From Bog-473 sp963725895 (GTDB lineage: Bacteria; Actinomycetota; Acidimicrobiia; Acidimicrobiales; RAAP-2), in the NCBI GenBank assembly GCA_963725895.1, contig CAVSAJ010000001.1, positions 868,001-932,000 on the forward strand: a DNA stretch of 64,000 nt. Direction: 5' to 3'. A model generated the notes under the pieces. That model saw only the letters and a list, made by a program, of their open reading frames with translations, had not been told where the DNA came from and did not search any database. The position numbers and the translations under genes are program-made. Of the stretch, positions 8,348-16,752 are shown one piece after another (position 1 is the stretch's first letter; each line of letters begins with the position of its first letter).

Positions 8348-9505
8348 TCAGGCGACCTGGCGTTCGGCCGGCGACCCGTCGGCGAACGCGTCCTCATCCT
8401 CGGTCGAGTCGGTCAGGTGCTCGAAGGCGATGGCGCCCATCTCGGTGAACTTGGTGCGGAGCCACCCGTCGGCGGCGTCGAGCAGGCCGAGCTTCTTCAG
8501 GTTGGGGACGATCTTGGAGAACAACAGGATCTGGAAGTCGTCCCGCTCGGGCGCGGCCTGCATCACCTTGACGACGTCCGCTGTCGGCACCTCCATGCGC
8601 TCCCAGACCTCCTGCATCGCCATGCGGTCCTTCATCCGGATGGCCGCCTCGAAGGCGAACTCCTGGCGCTCGCGCAGCTCGGCCGCACTCAGCTCCTTGT
8701 AGTACTCCTGGAGGCTCAGGACACCGAAGGCAACGTGGCGCGCCTCGTCGGCCATGACGTAGCGCAACAACTTCTTCAGCAGCGGCTCCGTGGTCATCAT
8801 GTGGATGAAGCCGAAGGCCGCGAGCGCGAGCCCCTCCACCATGATCTGCATGCCCAGATAGGTCATGTCCCAGCGCGAGTCGGACACGATGTCGTCGAGC
8901 AGCAGGCCGAGGTGCGCGTTCATCGGATAGTGGCCCGAAAGCTTCTCGTCGAGGTACTTGGAGAAGACCTCGACGTGGCGCGCCTCGTCCATGACCTGGG
9001 TCGCGGCGTAGTACTTGGCGTCGATCCAGGGCACTGTCTCGACGATCTTGGCCGTACACAGCAGGGCGCCCTGCTCGCCGTGCATGAACTGGGACAGCAG
9101 CCAGTTCTGGTTCTGGATGCCGAATTCGATGAACTTCTTGTCGTCCCACTTCTCGAGCACGGTGCCGGCCAGCGCGGCCTCGTCCCACTGCATCTGGGCC
9201 GGGTTGGCCTCGGCGTTGGCGATGACCACCTGCTCCTGGTCCACCTCGATGGACCAGTCCAGGTCCGTCTGTCCGTTCCATTGCGCCTTCTTGGCCTTCT
9301 CGTAGAGCTTGTCGAGCTGCGGCTTGGCGCCCTTTTGATAGTCCCAGGTGAACTCGGCCGGGCACGTGTCCGGCACCCGGTGATACCCCTCGACGTCGTA
9401 GTGCCCGACGACGCTGAGCACCGCTTCGAGATCGTCGATGCTGTCCCGCCCGATCAGCTCGAGGTTGGACCTCAGCTGGTCTTGTTCGTCATCGAGTGTG
9501 GTCAT
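8348..9505 (-). CDS. Ferritin-like diiron protein
   Basis: A 385-residue all-helical protein with two diiron EXXH pairs, DEARHVE near residue 185 and DEARHVAF near residue 270, plus a preceding Glu in the HGEQGAL helix. This fits the ferritin-like/R2-like oxidase superfamily (AurF or ribonucleotide-reductase R2-type fold). Its substrate is unknown. The ATG at 9505 follows a GGGGGCGG stretch and overlaps the inferred stop of the upstream TetR gene as ATGA, so the two are coupled and the regulator probably controls this oxidase. Alternatives within the family include a fatty-acid or aromatic-amine oxygenase. Confidence 0.8.
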   Translation of the reverse strand: MTTLDDEQDQLRSNLELIGRDSIDDLEAVLSVVGHYDVEGYHRVPDTCPAEFTWDYQKGAKPQLDKLYEKAKKAQWNGQTDLDWSIEVDQEQVVIANAEANPAQMQWDEAALAGTVLEKWDDKKFIEFGIQNQNWLLSQFMHGEQGALLCTAKIVETVPWIDAKYYAATQVMDEARHVEVFSKYLDEKLSGHYPMNAHLGLLLDDIVSDSRWDMTYLGMQIMVEGLALAAFGFIHMMTTEPLLKKLLRYVMADEARHVAFGVLSLQEYYKELSAAELRERQEFAFEAAIRMKDRMAMQEVWERMEVPTADVVKVMQAAPERDDFQILLFSKIVPNLKKLGLLDAADGWLRTKFTEMGAIAFEHLTDSTEDEDAFADGSPAERQVA

Positions 9506-10264
9506 GGAACCGCCCCCTTGGAGGTGAGTGTGGTGGACGTGGAAGAAGAAATCGAAGGCGTCGAGGGCCTCGAACCGGGCACGGGCGGCGAGCCGGCCCC
9601 GTCGACACGCAACGCGAGGATGCCCGGGAGCACGAAGCGGCGCACCAGCGCGCTGGGTCTGCTCGGGATCGGTCAGGTCCGTGTCGGGCGCCGGGTTGGC
9701 GCAGTAGGCCATCACGATACGAACGGCCCACTCGGCGGCCCGCGACGCCTGCTCGGGCTCGAGCCAGCGCGCGAAGAAGGGCGCGGCGAGGTCGCCCGCC
9801 GCCAGCAGCAGCCGGTCCAGCTGGCCGAACGTCAAGTACGGCAGCACCGTCCCCGGCTCGTACGCCAGCAGGTAGCTCAGGGCCGCGTGGTCCCGCAGGC
9901 TGCGGGCCGACTCCACCATGCCTGCCACGAGGACATCTTCGAGGTCGCCGGCCTCCCCCATGGCGACGGCCAGGGAAGAGAACAGGCGCGCCACCTCGGT
10001 CTCGACCACTGCGGCGAGGATGCCCTCCTTGCCACGTGGGAAGGTGCGGTAGACCGTGGCCCGGGAGAGGCGCGCCGCACGGGCGATGTCGTCGACGGTG
10101 GTCTTCGCGATTCCCTGCCGGGCCAGGCAGTCGAGGGCGCCATCGACGATCCGGACCCGGGTCGACGACCGGTCGTCCGCCCCAATGTGGCGAACCACGC
10201 TGCCGCGCTCGATCGTCAGCGCTCCGGGGGACCCCCGTTCAGTTCGTGCCGCGGCCGCACCCAC
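9502..10264 (-). CDS. TetR-family regulator of the ferritin-like gene (frameshifted)
   Basis: The N-terminal helix-turn-helix (GIAKTTVDDIARAARLSRATVYRTFP, in two stretches, about residues 50-75) is a clear TetR DNA-binding domain, followed by an all-alpha ligand domain with LSYLLAYEPGTVLPYL. The frame runs on into the ferritin-like gene, but the family sequence ends near DLTDPEQT. Removing one C from a CCC run near 9653 puts the end (SALVRRFVLPGILALR) in frame and places its stop at ATGA over the start of the ferritin-like gene. The start is a GTG at 10264; a later GTG before VRHIGADD is possible. A strong promoter lies immediately upstream. Confidence 0.8.
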
Positions 10265-10273
10265 TGATGAAAC

Positions 10274-10301
10274 AGTATGGCGATTTTTGTCTCACTGTCA
10301 A
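10274..10301 (-). promoter_or_regulatory. TTGACA/CATACT promoter of the TetR-ferritin operon
   Basis: On the minus strand a perfect -35 box TTGACA (10296-10301) and a -10 box CATACT (10274-10279) are separated by 16 bases. The predicted start of transcription is close to the GTG at 10264, giving a leaderless or nearly leaderless mRNA. The stretch also contains loosely inverted CAGTG...CACTG-like half-sites, so autoregulation by TetR is plausible. Confidence 0.6.
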
Positions 10302-10323
10302 CCAATTGGCGTCCCGACGGCAC

Positions 10324-11220
10324 CTAATTCCAGTTGAAGTGACCGGGCGCGACCCCGGTGATGAGAAAGCCGAGGACGGCGAGGACACCGACGCTGCCCC
10401 CGACGGTCAGGGCCAGCTCTTGCCCGCGGTCGCGGAGCGCCCCGGCGTAGTCGTAGAGCCAAGCCAAGACGGCACCCGTCACCAGGCCGCCCAGGTGGGC
10501 ACGCCAGTCGATGCCCCCGCTGAAGCCGATGAGCAGGTTGAGGACGATCAGCGCCACCACCGGTGCGATGGGCAGGTGACGCCGCATGCCGATCACGACG
10601 TAGGCGGACATCACGCCGATGATGGCGCCCGACGCGCCGAGGCCGTACTCGTAGTGCGGTCCGAGGATGTACGAGCCCACGCTTCCCCCGAGCCCGGCGA
10701 TCAGGTACAGGGCGACGAAGCGGAGCTTGCCGAGCAGCACCTCGAGGGCGGGGCCCACGATGATCAGGGCGATCATGTTGAAGAAGATGTGCTGGAAGTT
10801 GGCGTGCAGCCACATGGCCGTGAAGGCCCGGTAGTACTGGCTCTGGGCGTGCACCAGGTCGGGGTCCATGGAGTAGCGCTCCACGACGCGCATGTTGTTT
10901 CCGAAGTCCTCGAGGAAGAACACCACCACGTTGATGGCGATGATGATGAGGACCACCGGTGTCGGGTTGGTGGAGCCGACCACGCCGGTGCGGCCGCGGC
11001 TCGTGTGCGTGAAGGCCGGGACGTGGCGCGACCGCTTGGCGCCCTGCCGGGTGCAGGAGGGACACTGCCAGCCCACGGGCGCTGCCACCATGCAGTCGGT
11101 GCAGATGGGTTGGTCGCAGTGTGCGCAGAGCACCGACGCCGCCTTTTCGGGGTGGCGGTAGCACGGCGGTGGTGGCGCCGGCTCGGGCAGCCGGGTCGGC
11201 TCGGGAGGCGGGCCGCTCAC
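10324..11220 (-). CDS. Rhomboid intramembrane serine protease with N-terminal zinc-finger domain
   Basis: A 298-residue rhomboid. The catalytic Ser is in GASG (Ser198) and the His in AHLGG (His242), with the HANFQHIFFN helix near 139-149. About six membrane helices lie between residues 87 and 295. The first 60 residues carry a B-box-like cluster (Cys20, His23, Cys32, Cys35, Cys40, Cys43, Cys53, Cys56) after a proline-rich start, probably binding zinc on the cytosolic side. This layout is known for actinobacterial rhomboids. Its start overlaps the stop of the TetR gene at 11217-11220 (ATGA). Substrates are unknown. Confidence 0.9.
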   Translation of the reverse strand: MSGPPPEPTRLPEPAPPPPCYRHPEKAASVLCAHCDQPICTDCMVAAPVGWQCPSCTRQGAKRSRHVPAFTHTSRGRTGVVGSTNPTPVVLIIIAINVVVFFLEDFGNNMRVVERYSMDPDLVHAQSQYYRAFTAMWLHANFQHIFFNMIALIIVGPALEVLLGKLRFVALYLIAGLGGSVGSYILGPHYEYGLGASGAIIGVMSAYVVIGMRRHLPIAPVVALIVLNLLIGFSGGIDWRAHLGGLVTGAVLAWLYDYAGALRDRGQELALTVGGSVGVLAVLGFLITGVAPGHFNWN

Positions 11221-11777
11221 CGGATGCCGGCCAGCAGCTCGGACCGGACCAGGAGCGCCACCTGCTCGGGGTCGCCCAGGTCCCAGCGTCCCGGAGACGC
11301 GATGTAAGAGAGCACCATGCGGGCCAAGAAGTCGGCGGTCGTATCCAACTCCGCACCTTCTTCCATGCCGTGACGCACCAGGTACGGCACCAAGAACGCA
11401 GCGACCAGTGTCTGCGTCTGGTCCCCCTCGGTGGTCAGGCGGGGCAACAAGATCTCTGGCTCGGTGACCAGGATCCGCTGGAGCACCTCGTGCTCGACGA
11501 GGGCACGGTGGGCGAACATCAGCCCACGTTCCATCACCTCTTCGAGACTCTCGGCGTCGGACACCTCCTGGTAGAGACGGAGGAAGAACCGCGCGAATTC
11601 CCAGCCGACAACGGCGGAGATCAACTCGTCGCGCCCGCCGGGGAAATAGCGGTACACCGTCGCCCTGGACACGCCTGCCTCGCGCGCCGCGTCCTCGACC
11701 GTCGTCTTGGCCAGGCCCCAGCGGGCGACACAGTCGTAGGTGGCCTGCAGCAGCCGCTCCCGGACGTCGGGGTTCAC
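11217..11777 (-). CDS. TetR-family transcriptional regulator
   Basis: A 186-residue protein with a typical N-terminal helix-turn-helix (WGLAKTTVEDAAREAG, SRATVYRYFPGG, about residues 19-50) and a helical C-terminal ligand domain. It starts 3 bases inside the end of dapB (GTGA overlap) and its stop overlaps the rhomboid start, so it is in a translationally coupled dapB-tetR-rhomboid run. Its helix-turn-helix strongly resembles that of the other TetR protein at 9502-10264, which suggests related paralogues. Ligand and targets are unknown. Confidence 0.9.
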   Translation of the reverse strand: MNPDVRERLLQATYDCVARWGLAKTTVEDAAREAGVSRATVYRYFPGGRDELISAVVGWEFARFFLRLYQEVSDAESLEEVMERGLMFAHRALVEHEVLQRILVTEPEILLPRLTTEGDQTQTLVAAFLVPYLVRHGMEEGAELDTTADFLARMVLSYIASPGRWDLGDPEQVALLVRSELLAGIR

Positions 11778-12559
11778 AAGCCGAGGACGGCCTCGAGGCC
11801 CACCGTCAGCCCCGGTCGCCCCGGGACCTCGCGCACCGCCCGCAGGACCCCTGGCATGAAGGAGCGCCGGTCATAGGAGTCGTGGCGGAGGCTGAGGCTC
11901 TGGCCTGGCGCGCCGAAGATGACTTCTTCATGAGCCACCAGGCCGGGCAGACGCACCGAGTGCACGTGGACGCCGTCGGGGCTCACGGCGCCGCGGGCGT
12001 CCTCGAGGACGAAGTCGGTCGTCGGGTCCGGCGGGAGCGGGGCGCTGCCGGCCGACCGGCGTGCTGCCTCGATCGCCGCCACGGTGTGCATCGCCGTGCC
12101 CGACGGGGCGTCGCGCTTGGCGTCGTGGTGGAGCTCTATGACCTCGACGCCGTCCATGTACGGAGCCGCGATCGCGGACAGGTGCAGCAACAGGACGGCT
12201 CCTATGGCGAAGTTGGCGGCCACGATCGCGTTGGCACCGCTCCCCTCGAACTGGTGCGCGATCGAAGCCAGGTCCGCATCGGAGAGGCCACTCGTCCCGA
12301 TCACGGCGTGGATCCCCTGCTGGGCGTAGTGCGGCGCGTTGTGGCGCACCGCCTCGGCGACGGTGAAGTCGACCACCACCTCGGTGCCCAGATCGCGCAA
12401 CGCGTTGATCTCGCCGACGATCCGGCGGCCGGCCACGTCGACTCCCACGTGGCCTGGGTCGACCGCCGCCGCCAGTTCCATGTCGGGGGCCTCGGCGACG
12501 GCGCGACACACCTCCTGGCCCATGCGGCCGCCGGCGCCGACCACACCGACCATCTGCAT
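11774..12559 (-). CDS. dapB: 4-hydroxy-tetrahydrodipicolinate reductase
   Basis: The second dedicated step of lysine/diaminopimelate synthesis, NAD(P)H-dependent reduction. The nucleotide-binding motif GVVGAGGRMGQ is at residues 4-14 and the catalytic/substrate motif HHDAKRDAPSGTA lies near residue 150. At 261 residues it is slightly longer than the usual 245-270 range midpoint but intact. It lies 10 bases after the M16 peptidase on the same strand and overlaps the downstream TetR gene by 4 bases. Its partner dapA is 3.5 kb further on, so the pathway genes are clustered but not contiguous. Confidence 0.95.
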   Translation of the reverse strand: MQMVGVVGAGGRMGQEVCRAVAEAPDMELAAAVDPGHVGVDVAGRRIVGEINALRDLGTEVVVDFTVAEAVRHNAPHYAQQGIHAVIGTSGLSDADLASIAHQFEGSGANAIVAANFAIGAVLLLHLSAIAAPYMDGVEVIELHHDAKRDAPSGTAMHTVAAIEAARRSAGSAPLPPDPTTDFVLEDARGAVSPDGVHVHSVRLPGLVAHEEVIFGAPGQSLSLRHDSYDRRSFMPGVLRAVREVPGRPGLTVGLEAVLGL

Positions 12560-12569
12560 GGCCTGCAGG

Positions 12570-13832
12570 CTACTGGGCGGCCATGGCAGGCAGGTGGGAC
12601 TCGAAGTCGCGCTCGTCGAAGGGACCCACCACGCTCATGGCGCGCGGCGCGGTCGCCAGTGCCGCCGCCGCAGCCAGCACGTCGCCGGGTTCGACGGCAT
12701 CGATCTTCGACAGGACCTCGTCGAGCGAGAGCACTTCGTCATGCAGCAGGAGCGAGGCACCGATGCGGCTCATCCGCGCCCCCGAGTCCTCGCCCGACAG
12801 CAGCATCTCCGCGCGCAAGTTGCCCTTGGCGACCGCCAGCTCGCGATCTGTCACGCCGTCGCCGGCCAAGAGCTCGAGCTCGCCGTTGACGATGCGCAGC
12901 ACCTCGTCGACATGCTCGGGGGCGGTCCCGACCACCACGGCGAGCGAGCCGGCATCGGCATAGGCGGCTCGCTCGGACCACACGGAGTAGGCCAGGCCAC
13001 GCTCCTCGCGCACCTTCTGGAACAGCCGACTCGAGAGGCCGCCGCCCAGCACGTGGTTGAGCACGGCGAACGCCCAGCGTTGCTCGTCGAATCGGGACAC
13101 CGAGCGCGCCCCGTAGACGAGGTGGGCCTGCTCGGTCGTTCGCCGCACGACCTCGAGCGGCACGACCTCGAGGCCCGGGACGGTGCGCGCCGGCGCTGTG
13201 CCGCCCGGTGATCCCGCAAAGCGCTCCTCGAGCGCGGCAGCGGCCTGTTCGTGCGTGCAGTCGCCAGCCACTGACACGACCATGTTGCCCGGGCGGTAGT
13301 GGTGCGCGAGAAAGTCGGCGACGTCGTCGCGCGTGATACGTCGGACCGACGACGCGCTCCCCAGCGTGTCGCGTCCGAGCGGGTGGTCCGGAAAGAGGGC
13401 GCTTTGCCATCGCTCGGACGCCAAGTCCGCCGGCTCGTCGGCGTGCATCAAGATCTCGTCGAGGATCACGGTGCGTTCCGCCTCCATATCCTCAGGACGT
13501 AACGCGGGTGCCCACATGATGTCGCTCAGGATGCCGAGACCCAGCGCCAAGTCGTCGGACAAGAGGCGGACGTAGAACGTGGTGTACTCCTTCGTCGTGA
13601 AGGCGTTGCAGTCGCCGCCCACCTCGTCGAGCTGTTCGGCGATGGCCGCCGCCGAGCGCTCTGTCGTCCCCTTGAACAAGAGGTGCTCCAAGAAGTGCGA
13701 TGCGCCGGCGAGCTCGCCGGGCTCGTCACGCGAGCCGGTCCCGACCCAGTAGGCGACCGCGACCGAGCGGACGTCCGCCATGGTCTCGCTGACCAGGCGG
13801 ATGCCGCACGGCAGGACTGACGTCTCGATCAA
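12570..13832 (-). CDS. M16-family zinc peptidase
   Basis: A 420-residue pitrilysin/processing-peptidase-like protein with the inverted zinc motif HFLEH at residues 46-50 and the third Glu ligand in EAERTVILDE near residue 120. The C-terminal half (residues about 210-420) is the second, non-catalytic M16 domain. No signal peptide is seen, so it acts in the cytosol or at the membrane. It starts at a TTG that overlaps the pnp stop as TTGA. The pnp-M16-dapB order is common in Gram-positive bacteria. The natural substrate is unknown. Confidence 0.92.
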   Translation of the reverse strand: MIETSVLPCGIRLVSETMADVRSVAVAYWVGTGSRDEPGELAGASHFLEHLLFKGTTERSAAAIAEQLDEVGGDCNAFTTKEYTTFYVRLLSDDLALGLGILSDIMWAPALRPEDMEAERTVILDEILMHADEPADLASERWQSALFPDHPLGRDTLGSASSVRRITRDDVADFLAHHYRPGNMVVSVAGDCTHEQAAAALEERFAGSPGGTAPARTVPGLEVVPLEVVRRTTEQAHLVYGARSVSRFDEQRWAFAVLNHVLGGGLSSRLFQKVREERGLAYSVWSERAAYADAGSLAVVVGTAPEHVDEVLRIVNGELELLAGDGVTDRELAVAKGNLRAEMLLSGEDSGARMSRIGASLLLHDEVLSLDEVLSKIDAVEPGDVLAAAAALATAPRAMSVVGPFDERDFESHLPAMAAQ

Positions 13833-16294
13833 CGACGGCGCGAGCGCCCGCGCGAGGGGCGGCGGTCGTTGCCGCGATCACCCCGGTCACCCCGGTCACC
13901 CCGGTCACCGCGGTCGGAGCGGCCACCGTCGGACTCGCCCGCCCCCGGGCCGAGGTCGCCCAGGTCGGCCACGAGCTCGGCTTCGAAGGCGTCCTCGAAC
14001 GACAGCCCCCGTGCGTCCGCGCCTCTCGATGCGCCCGAGCCACCGGCCGGCGCCGCGCCGGCGCCGTTGGCCGAGCCGCCGCCCGAGGACGCCGGTGTGA
14101 CCTCGGGCACCGAGGCGAGGGACAGGGAGACCTTGCCCTGCGGATCGATGTCGTCGACGCGCACCTCGACCGCCTGGCCCAGCGTCAGCACGTCTTCGAC
14201 GTTGTTGATGCGCTTGCCGCCGGCGAGCGAGGACAACTTGGAGATGTGCAGCAGGCCGTCCCGGCCCGGCAACACGTTCACGAAGGCGCCGAACTTGGTG
14301 ATGTTGACCACCCTGCCGGCGTACACCGCGCCGACCTCGGCCGTGGGGGGGTCGAGGATGAGCGAGATGCGACGGCGGGCCTCCTCCACCGCGTTGCCGT
14401 CCTTGGCTCCGATCGTCACCGTGCCGACGACCCCGTCGTCGTCGACGGCGATATCGGCCCCCGTCTCCTGCTGCAGCGTGTTGATGACCTTGCCCTTCGG
14501 ACCGATGACCTCACCGATCTTGTCGATCGGGATCTCCATGGAGACGATCTTCGGCGCGCTGTTCGCCACGTGCTCCCTCGGCTCGGGGATGGCGCCGGCC
14601 ATGACTCCGAGAATGGTCAGGCGGGCCTCCTTGGCCTGCAGGAGCGCCTTGGCCAGGACGTCGGCCGGCAGGCCGTCGATCTTCGTGTCGAGCTGCAGCG
14701 CCGTCACGGCGTCGGCCGTGCCCGCCACCTTGAAGTCCATGTCGCCGAAGGCATCCTCGGCACCGAGGATGTCGGTCAGGGTCACGTAGGCGTTGCCGTC
14801 GTAGACCAGGCCCATGGCGATGCCCGCCACCGGCGCCTTGATCGGCACACCCGCCGCCATGAGCGAGAGGCTCGACCCGCAGACCGAGGCCATGGAGGTG
14901 GAGCCGTTCGAGGCGAGGACGTCGGAGACGACACGCAGCGTGTAGGGGAACTCCTCAGCACTCGGCACCACGGGGAGCAGGGCCCGCTCGGCCAGCAGGC
15001 CGTGGCCGATCTCGCGGCGCTTCGGCCCCCGCATGAAGCCGGTCTCACCGGTCGAGAACGGCGGGAAGTTGTAGTGGTGCATGTAGCGCTTCGTCTCGAC
15101 GGGCGTGATGGTGTCGAGGAGCTGGTTCATGCGCGGCATCCCCAGCGTCGTCACGTTGAGCACCTGGGTCTCGCCGCGCTGGAAGAGGGCGGAGCCGTGA
15201 GCCGTCGGGAAGAGGTCGACCTCGGCCGACAACGGGCGGATGTCCGCCGTGCCCCGGCCGTCGATGCGGACGCCCTCCTCGACGATGCGCTTGCGCACGA
15301 GCTTCTTGGTCAGGGCGCGGATGGCCGCCTTGATCTCGCCCGCCCGCTCGGGGAACTCCTCGGCCAGGGCCGCCTTGATCTCCTCGGCGGCGGCGTCGAG
15401 GGCGGCGTTGCGCTCGGCCTTCGACGTCACCAGGTTGGCCTTGGCGATCGCGTCGCTGCCCACCGTCTGGACGCGGGCGAACACGTCGTCCTCGTAGTCG
15501 GTGTGGATCGAGTAGGGGATCGTCTCGATGGGCCCGCGCGCCGCGGTGAAGGCCTCGACGAGCTGCCGCTGGAGGATGATCGACTCGCGGATCCATTGCT
15601 TGGACGCCTCGAGGCCGGCCGCCAGCACCTCCTCGGTCACCTTGGGCGCGCCTGCCTCGTAATAGTCCCAGGACTTCTCGCTCCCACCGGCCTCGACCAT
15701 CATGATGGCGATTTCGCTGTCCGCGTCCTCGGTGAGCGCGCGGCCGGCCACCACCAGTTCGAAGGTGGACTCCTCACCCTCCTCGAAGGTGGGGTGCCCG
15801 ATCCAGCTGCCCCCGGTGGTGTACGCCACGCGCACCGCACCGATCGGGCCGTCGAAGGGAATGCCCGAGATCATCAGCGCCGCCGAGGCGGCGTTGATGG
15901 CCAGCACGTCGTGGGGGTTGACCTGGTCGGCCCCGACGACGGTCCCGACGATGTGCACCTCGTTGCGGAACCCTTCGGGAAAGGACGGGCGCAGCGGGCG
16001 GTCGATGAGCCGGTCGGTCAGGATCGCCTGGTCCGAGGCCTTGCCCTCTCGCCGGAAGAACGAGCCGGGGATCTTCCCCGCGGCGTAGGTGCGCTCCTCA
16101 ATATCGACGGTCAGGGGGAAGAAGTCCGTGCCCTCCCGGACCGAGCGCGCCGCCGTCGCTGTCGCGAGGACGTTGGTGTCCCCGATCCGGGCGAGTACGG
16201 CGCCGTCGGCCAGTTGGGCGAGTTTCCCCGCTTCGAATGACATGGTTCGGTCGGTCCCCCCAATGGGGGACGAGACGTGAATGGCATCAGCCAT
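13829..16294 (-). CDS. pnp: Polyribonucleotide nucleotidyltransferase (PNPase)
   Basis: A 3'-to-5' phosphorolytic RNA-degrading enzyme, 821 residues. Two RNase PH-like domains come first (FFRREGKASD and FPEGFRNEVH in the first; GSALFQRGETQ and the active-site DILGAEDAFGDMDFK in the second), then a KH domain (IGPKGKVI near residue 600) and an S1 domain (GAVYAGRVVNITKFGAFV near 660). The C-terminal roughly 110 residues are low-complexity, ending in GDRG repeats and a basic tail, a probable RNA-binding extension. It follows rpsO with a 118-base leader. With RNase J and RNase E/G in the same window, the main RNA-decay enzymes are all here. Confidence 0.97.
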   Translation of the reverse strand: MADAIHVSSPIGGTDRTMSFEAGKLAQLADGAVLARIGDTNVLATATAARSVREGTDFFPLTVDIEERTYAAGKIPGSFFRREGKASDQAILTDRLIDRPLRPSFPEGFRNEVHIVGTVVGADQVNPHDVLAINAASAALMISGIPFDGPIGAVRVAYTTGGSWIGHPTFEEGEESTFELVVAGRALTEDADSEIAIMMVEAGGSEKSWDYYEAGAPKVTEEVLAAGLEASKQWIRESIILQRQLVEAFTAARGPIETIPYSIHTDYEDDVFARVQTVGSDAIAKANLVTSKAERNAALDAAAEEIKAALAEEFPERAGEIKAAIRALTKKLVRKRIVEEGVRIDGRGTADIRPLSAEVDLFPTAHGSALFQRGETQVLNVTTLGMPRMNQLLDTITPVETKRYMHHYNFPPFSTGETGFMRGPKRREIGHGLLAERALLPVVPSAEEFPYTLRVVSDVLASNGSTSMASVCGSSLSLMAAGVPIKAPVAGIAMGLVYDGNAYVTLTDILGAEDAFGDMDFKVAGTADAVTALQLDTKIDGLPADVLAKALLQAKEARLTILGVMAGAIPEPREHVANSAPKIVSMEIPIDKIGEVIGPKGKVINTLQQETGADIAVDDDGVVGTVTIGAKDGNAVEEARRRISLILDPPTAEVGAVYAGRVVNITKFGAFVNVLPGRDGLLHISKLSSLAGGKRINNVEDVLTLGQAVEVRVDDIDPQGKVSLSLASVPEVTPASSGGGSANGAGAAPAGGSGASRGADARGLSFEDAFEAELVADLGDLGPGAGESDGGRSDRGDRGDRGDRGDRGNDRRPSRGRSRRR
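13876..13915 (+). repeat. 9-bp GGTCACCCC-type tandem repeat inside pnp
   Basis: About four imperfect copies of a 9-base unit (CGGTCACCC) encode the GDR repeats in the C-terminal tail of PNPase. It is coding low complexity, prone to copy-number change. Confidence 0.7.
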
Positions 16295-16412
16295 GATGCT
16301 CCTCGTTTGTCGGGGGCATCTCGCCTGGTTCCCAGTGGTCGACCACCTCGCACCCGAAGTGACCGGCGACTGGCAGCCAGTGGCTCGAGACGCCCGGTTC
16401 TGTGGGGCTCCG
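16295..16412 (-). promoter_or_regulatory. rpsO-pnp intergenic leader with hairpins
   Basis: The 118 bases between rpsO and pnp contain a short ACTGG...CCAGT hairpin and a GTGGTCGACCAC palindrome on the pnp strand, followed by a GAGGAG ribosome site about 6 bases before the pnp ATG. Actinobacteria often carry the Actino-pnp RNA motif here. I cannot confirm a match by eye, so this is only a candidate position for it. Confidence 0.3.
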
Positions 16413-16670
16413 CTACCGTCGAATGCCGAGCCGGCTGATGATGGAGCGGTAGCGCTCGACGTCGTTCTTGCGGACGTAGTCGAGCAGCCGGCGGCGCTGG
16501 CCGATGAGCTTCATCAGGCCGCGCCGGGTGTGGTGGTCCCCTTTGTGCTCCTTCAGGTGCTCCGTCAGGTGGTTGATCCGGCCGGACAGCAGGGCTATCT
16601 GCACCTCGGGAGAGCCGGTGTCACTGTCGTGCAACCGGTACTCGGAGATGGTGACCTGCGTGTCGGGCAT
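16413..16670 (-). CDS. rpsO: 30S ribosomal protein S15
   Basis: An 85-residue S15. The family landmarks are the TGSPEVQIALLSGRI helix, LTEHLKEHKGDHHTRRGL and the C-terminal RRRLLDYVRKND. The start ATG at 16670 gives MPDTQVTISEY; longer upstream frame has no family similarity. S15 binds 16S rRNA (and in many bacteria its own mRNA). It precedes pnp, the conserved arrangement. A GCTAGCAT -10 box lies 62 bases upstream. Confidence 0.97.
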   Translation of the reverse strand: MPDTQVTISEYRLHDSDTGSPEVQIALLSGRINHLTEHLKEHKGDHHTRRGLMKLIGQRRRLLDYVRKNDVERYRSIISRLGIRR

Positions 16671-16731
16671 ACGGAAAGAACCTCGAAGACAAATGTCGGA
16701 GTGCCCGGGGACCAGTCCCCGGCCGCCAAAT

Positions 16732-16740
16732 ATGCTAGCA
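16732..16740 (-). promoter_or_regulatory. -10 box of the rpsO promoter
   Basis: On the minus strand TGCTAGCAT gives an extended -10 (TGC + TAGCAT) 62 bases before the rpsO ATG. The same GCTAGCAT sequence occurs upstream of rpsB. A CGGGGACTGGTCCCCG hairpin follows in the leader. No good -35 box is seen. Confidence 0.45.
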
Positions 16741-16752
16741 GCCCTCGCCTGA

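Noticed and set aside
13876..13915. Short tandem repeats as CRISPR or replication iterons
   Set aside because: Nine-base units in frame with the GDR repeats of PNPase, without spacers.
14246..16240. A 664-codon open frame on the plus strand
   Set aside because: Antisense to PNPase, whose frame is fully explained by conserved domains; composition is that of a codon-position shadow.
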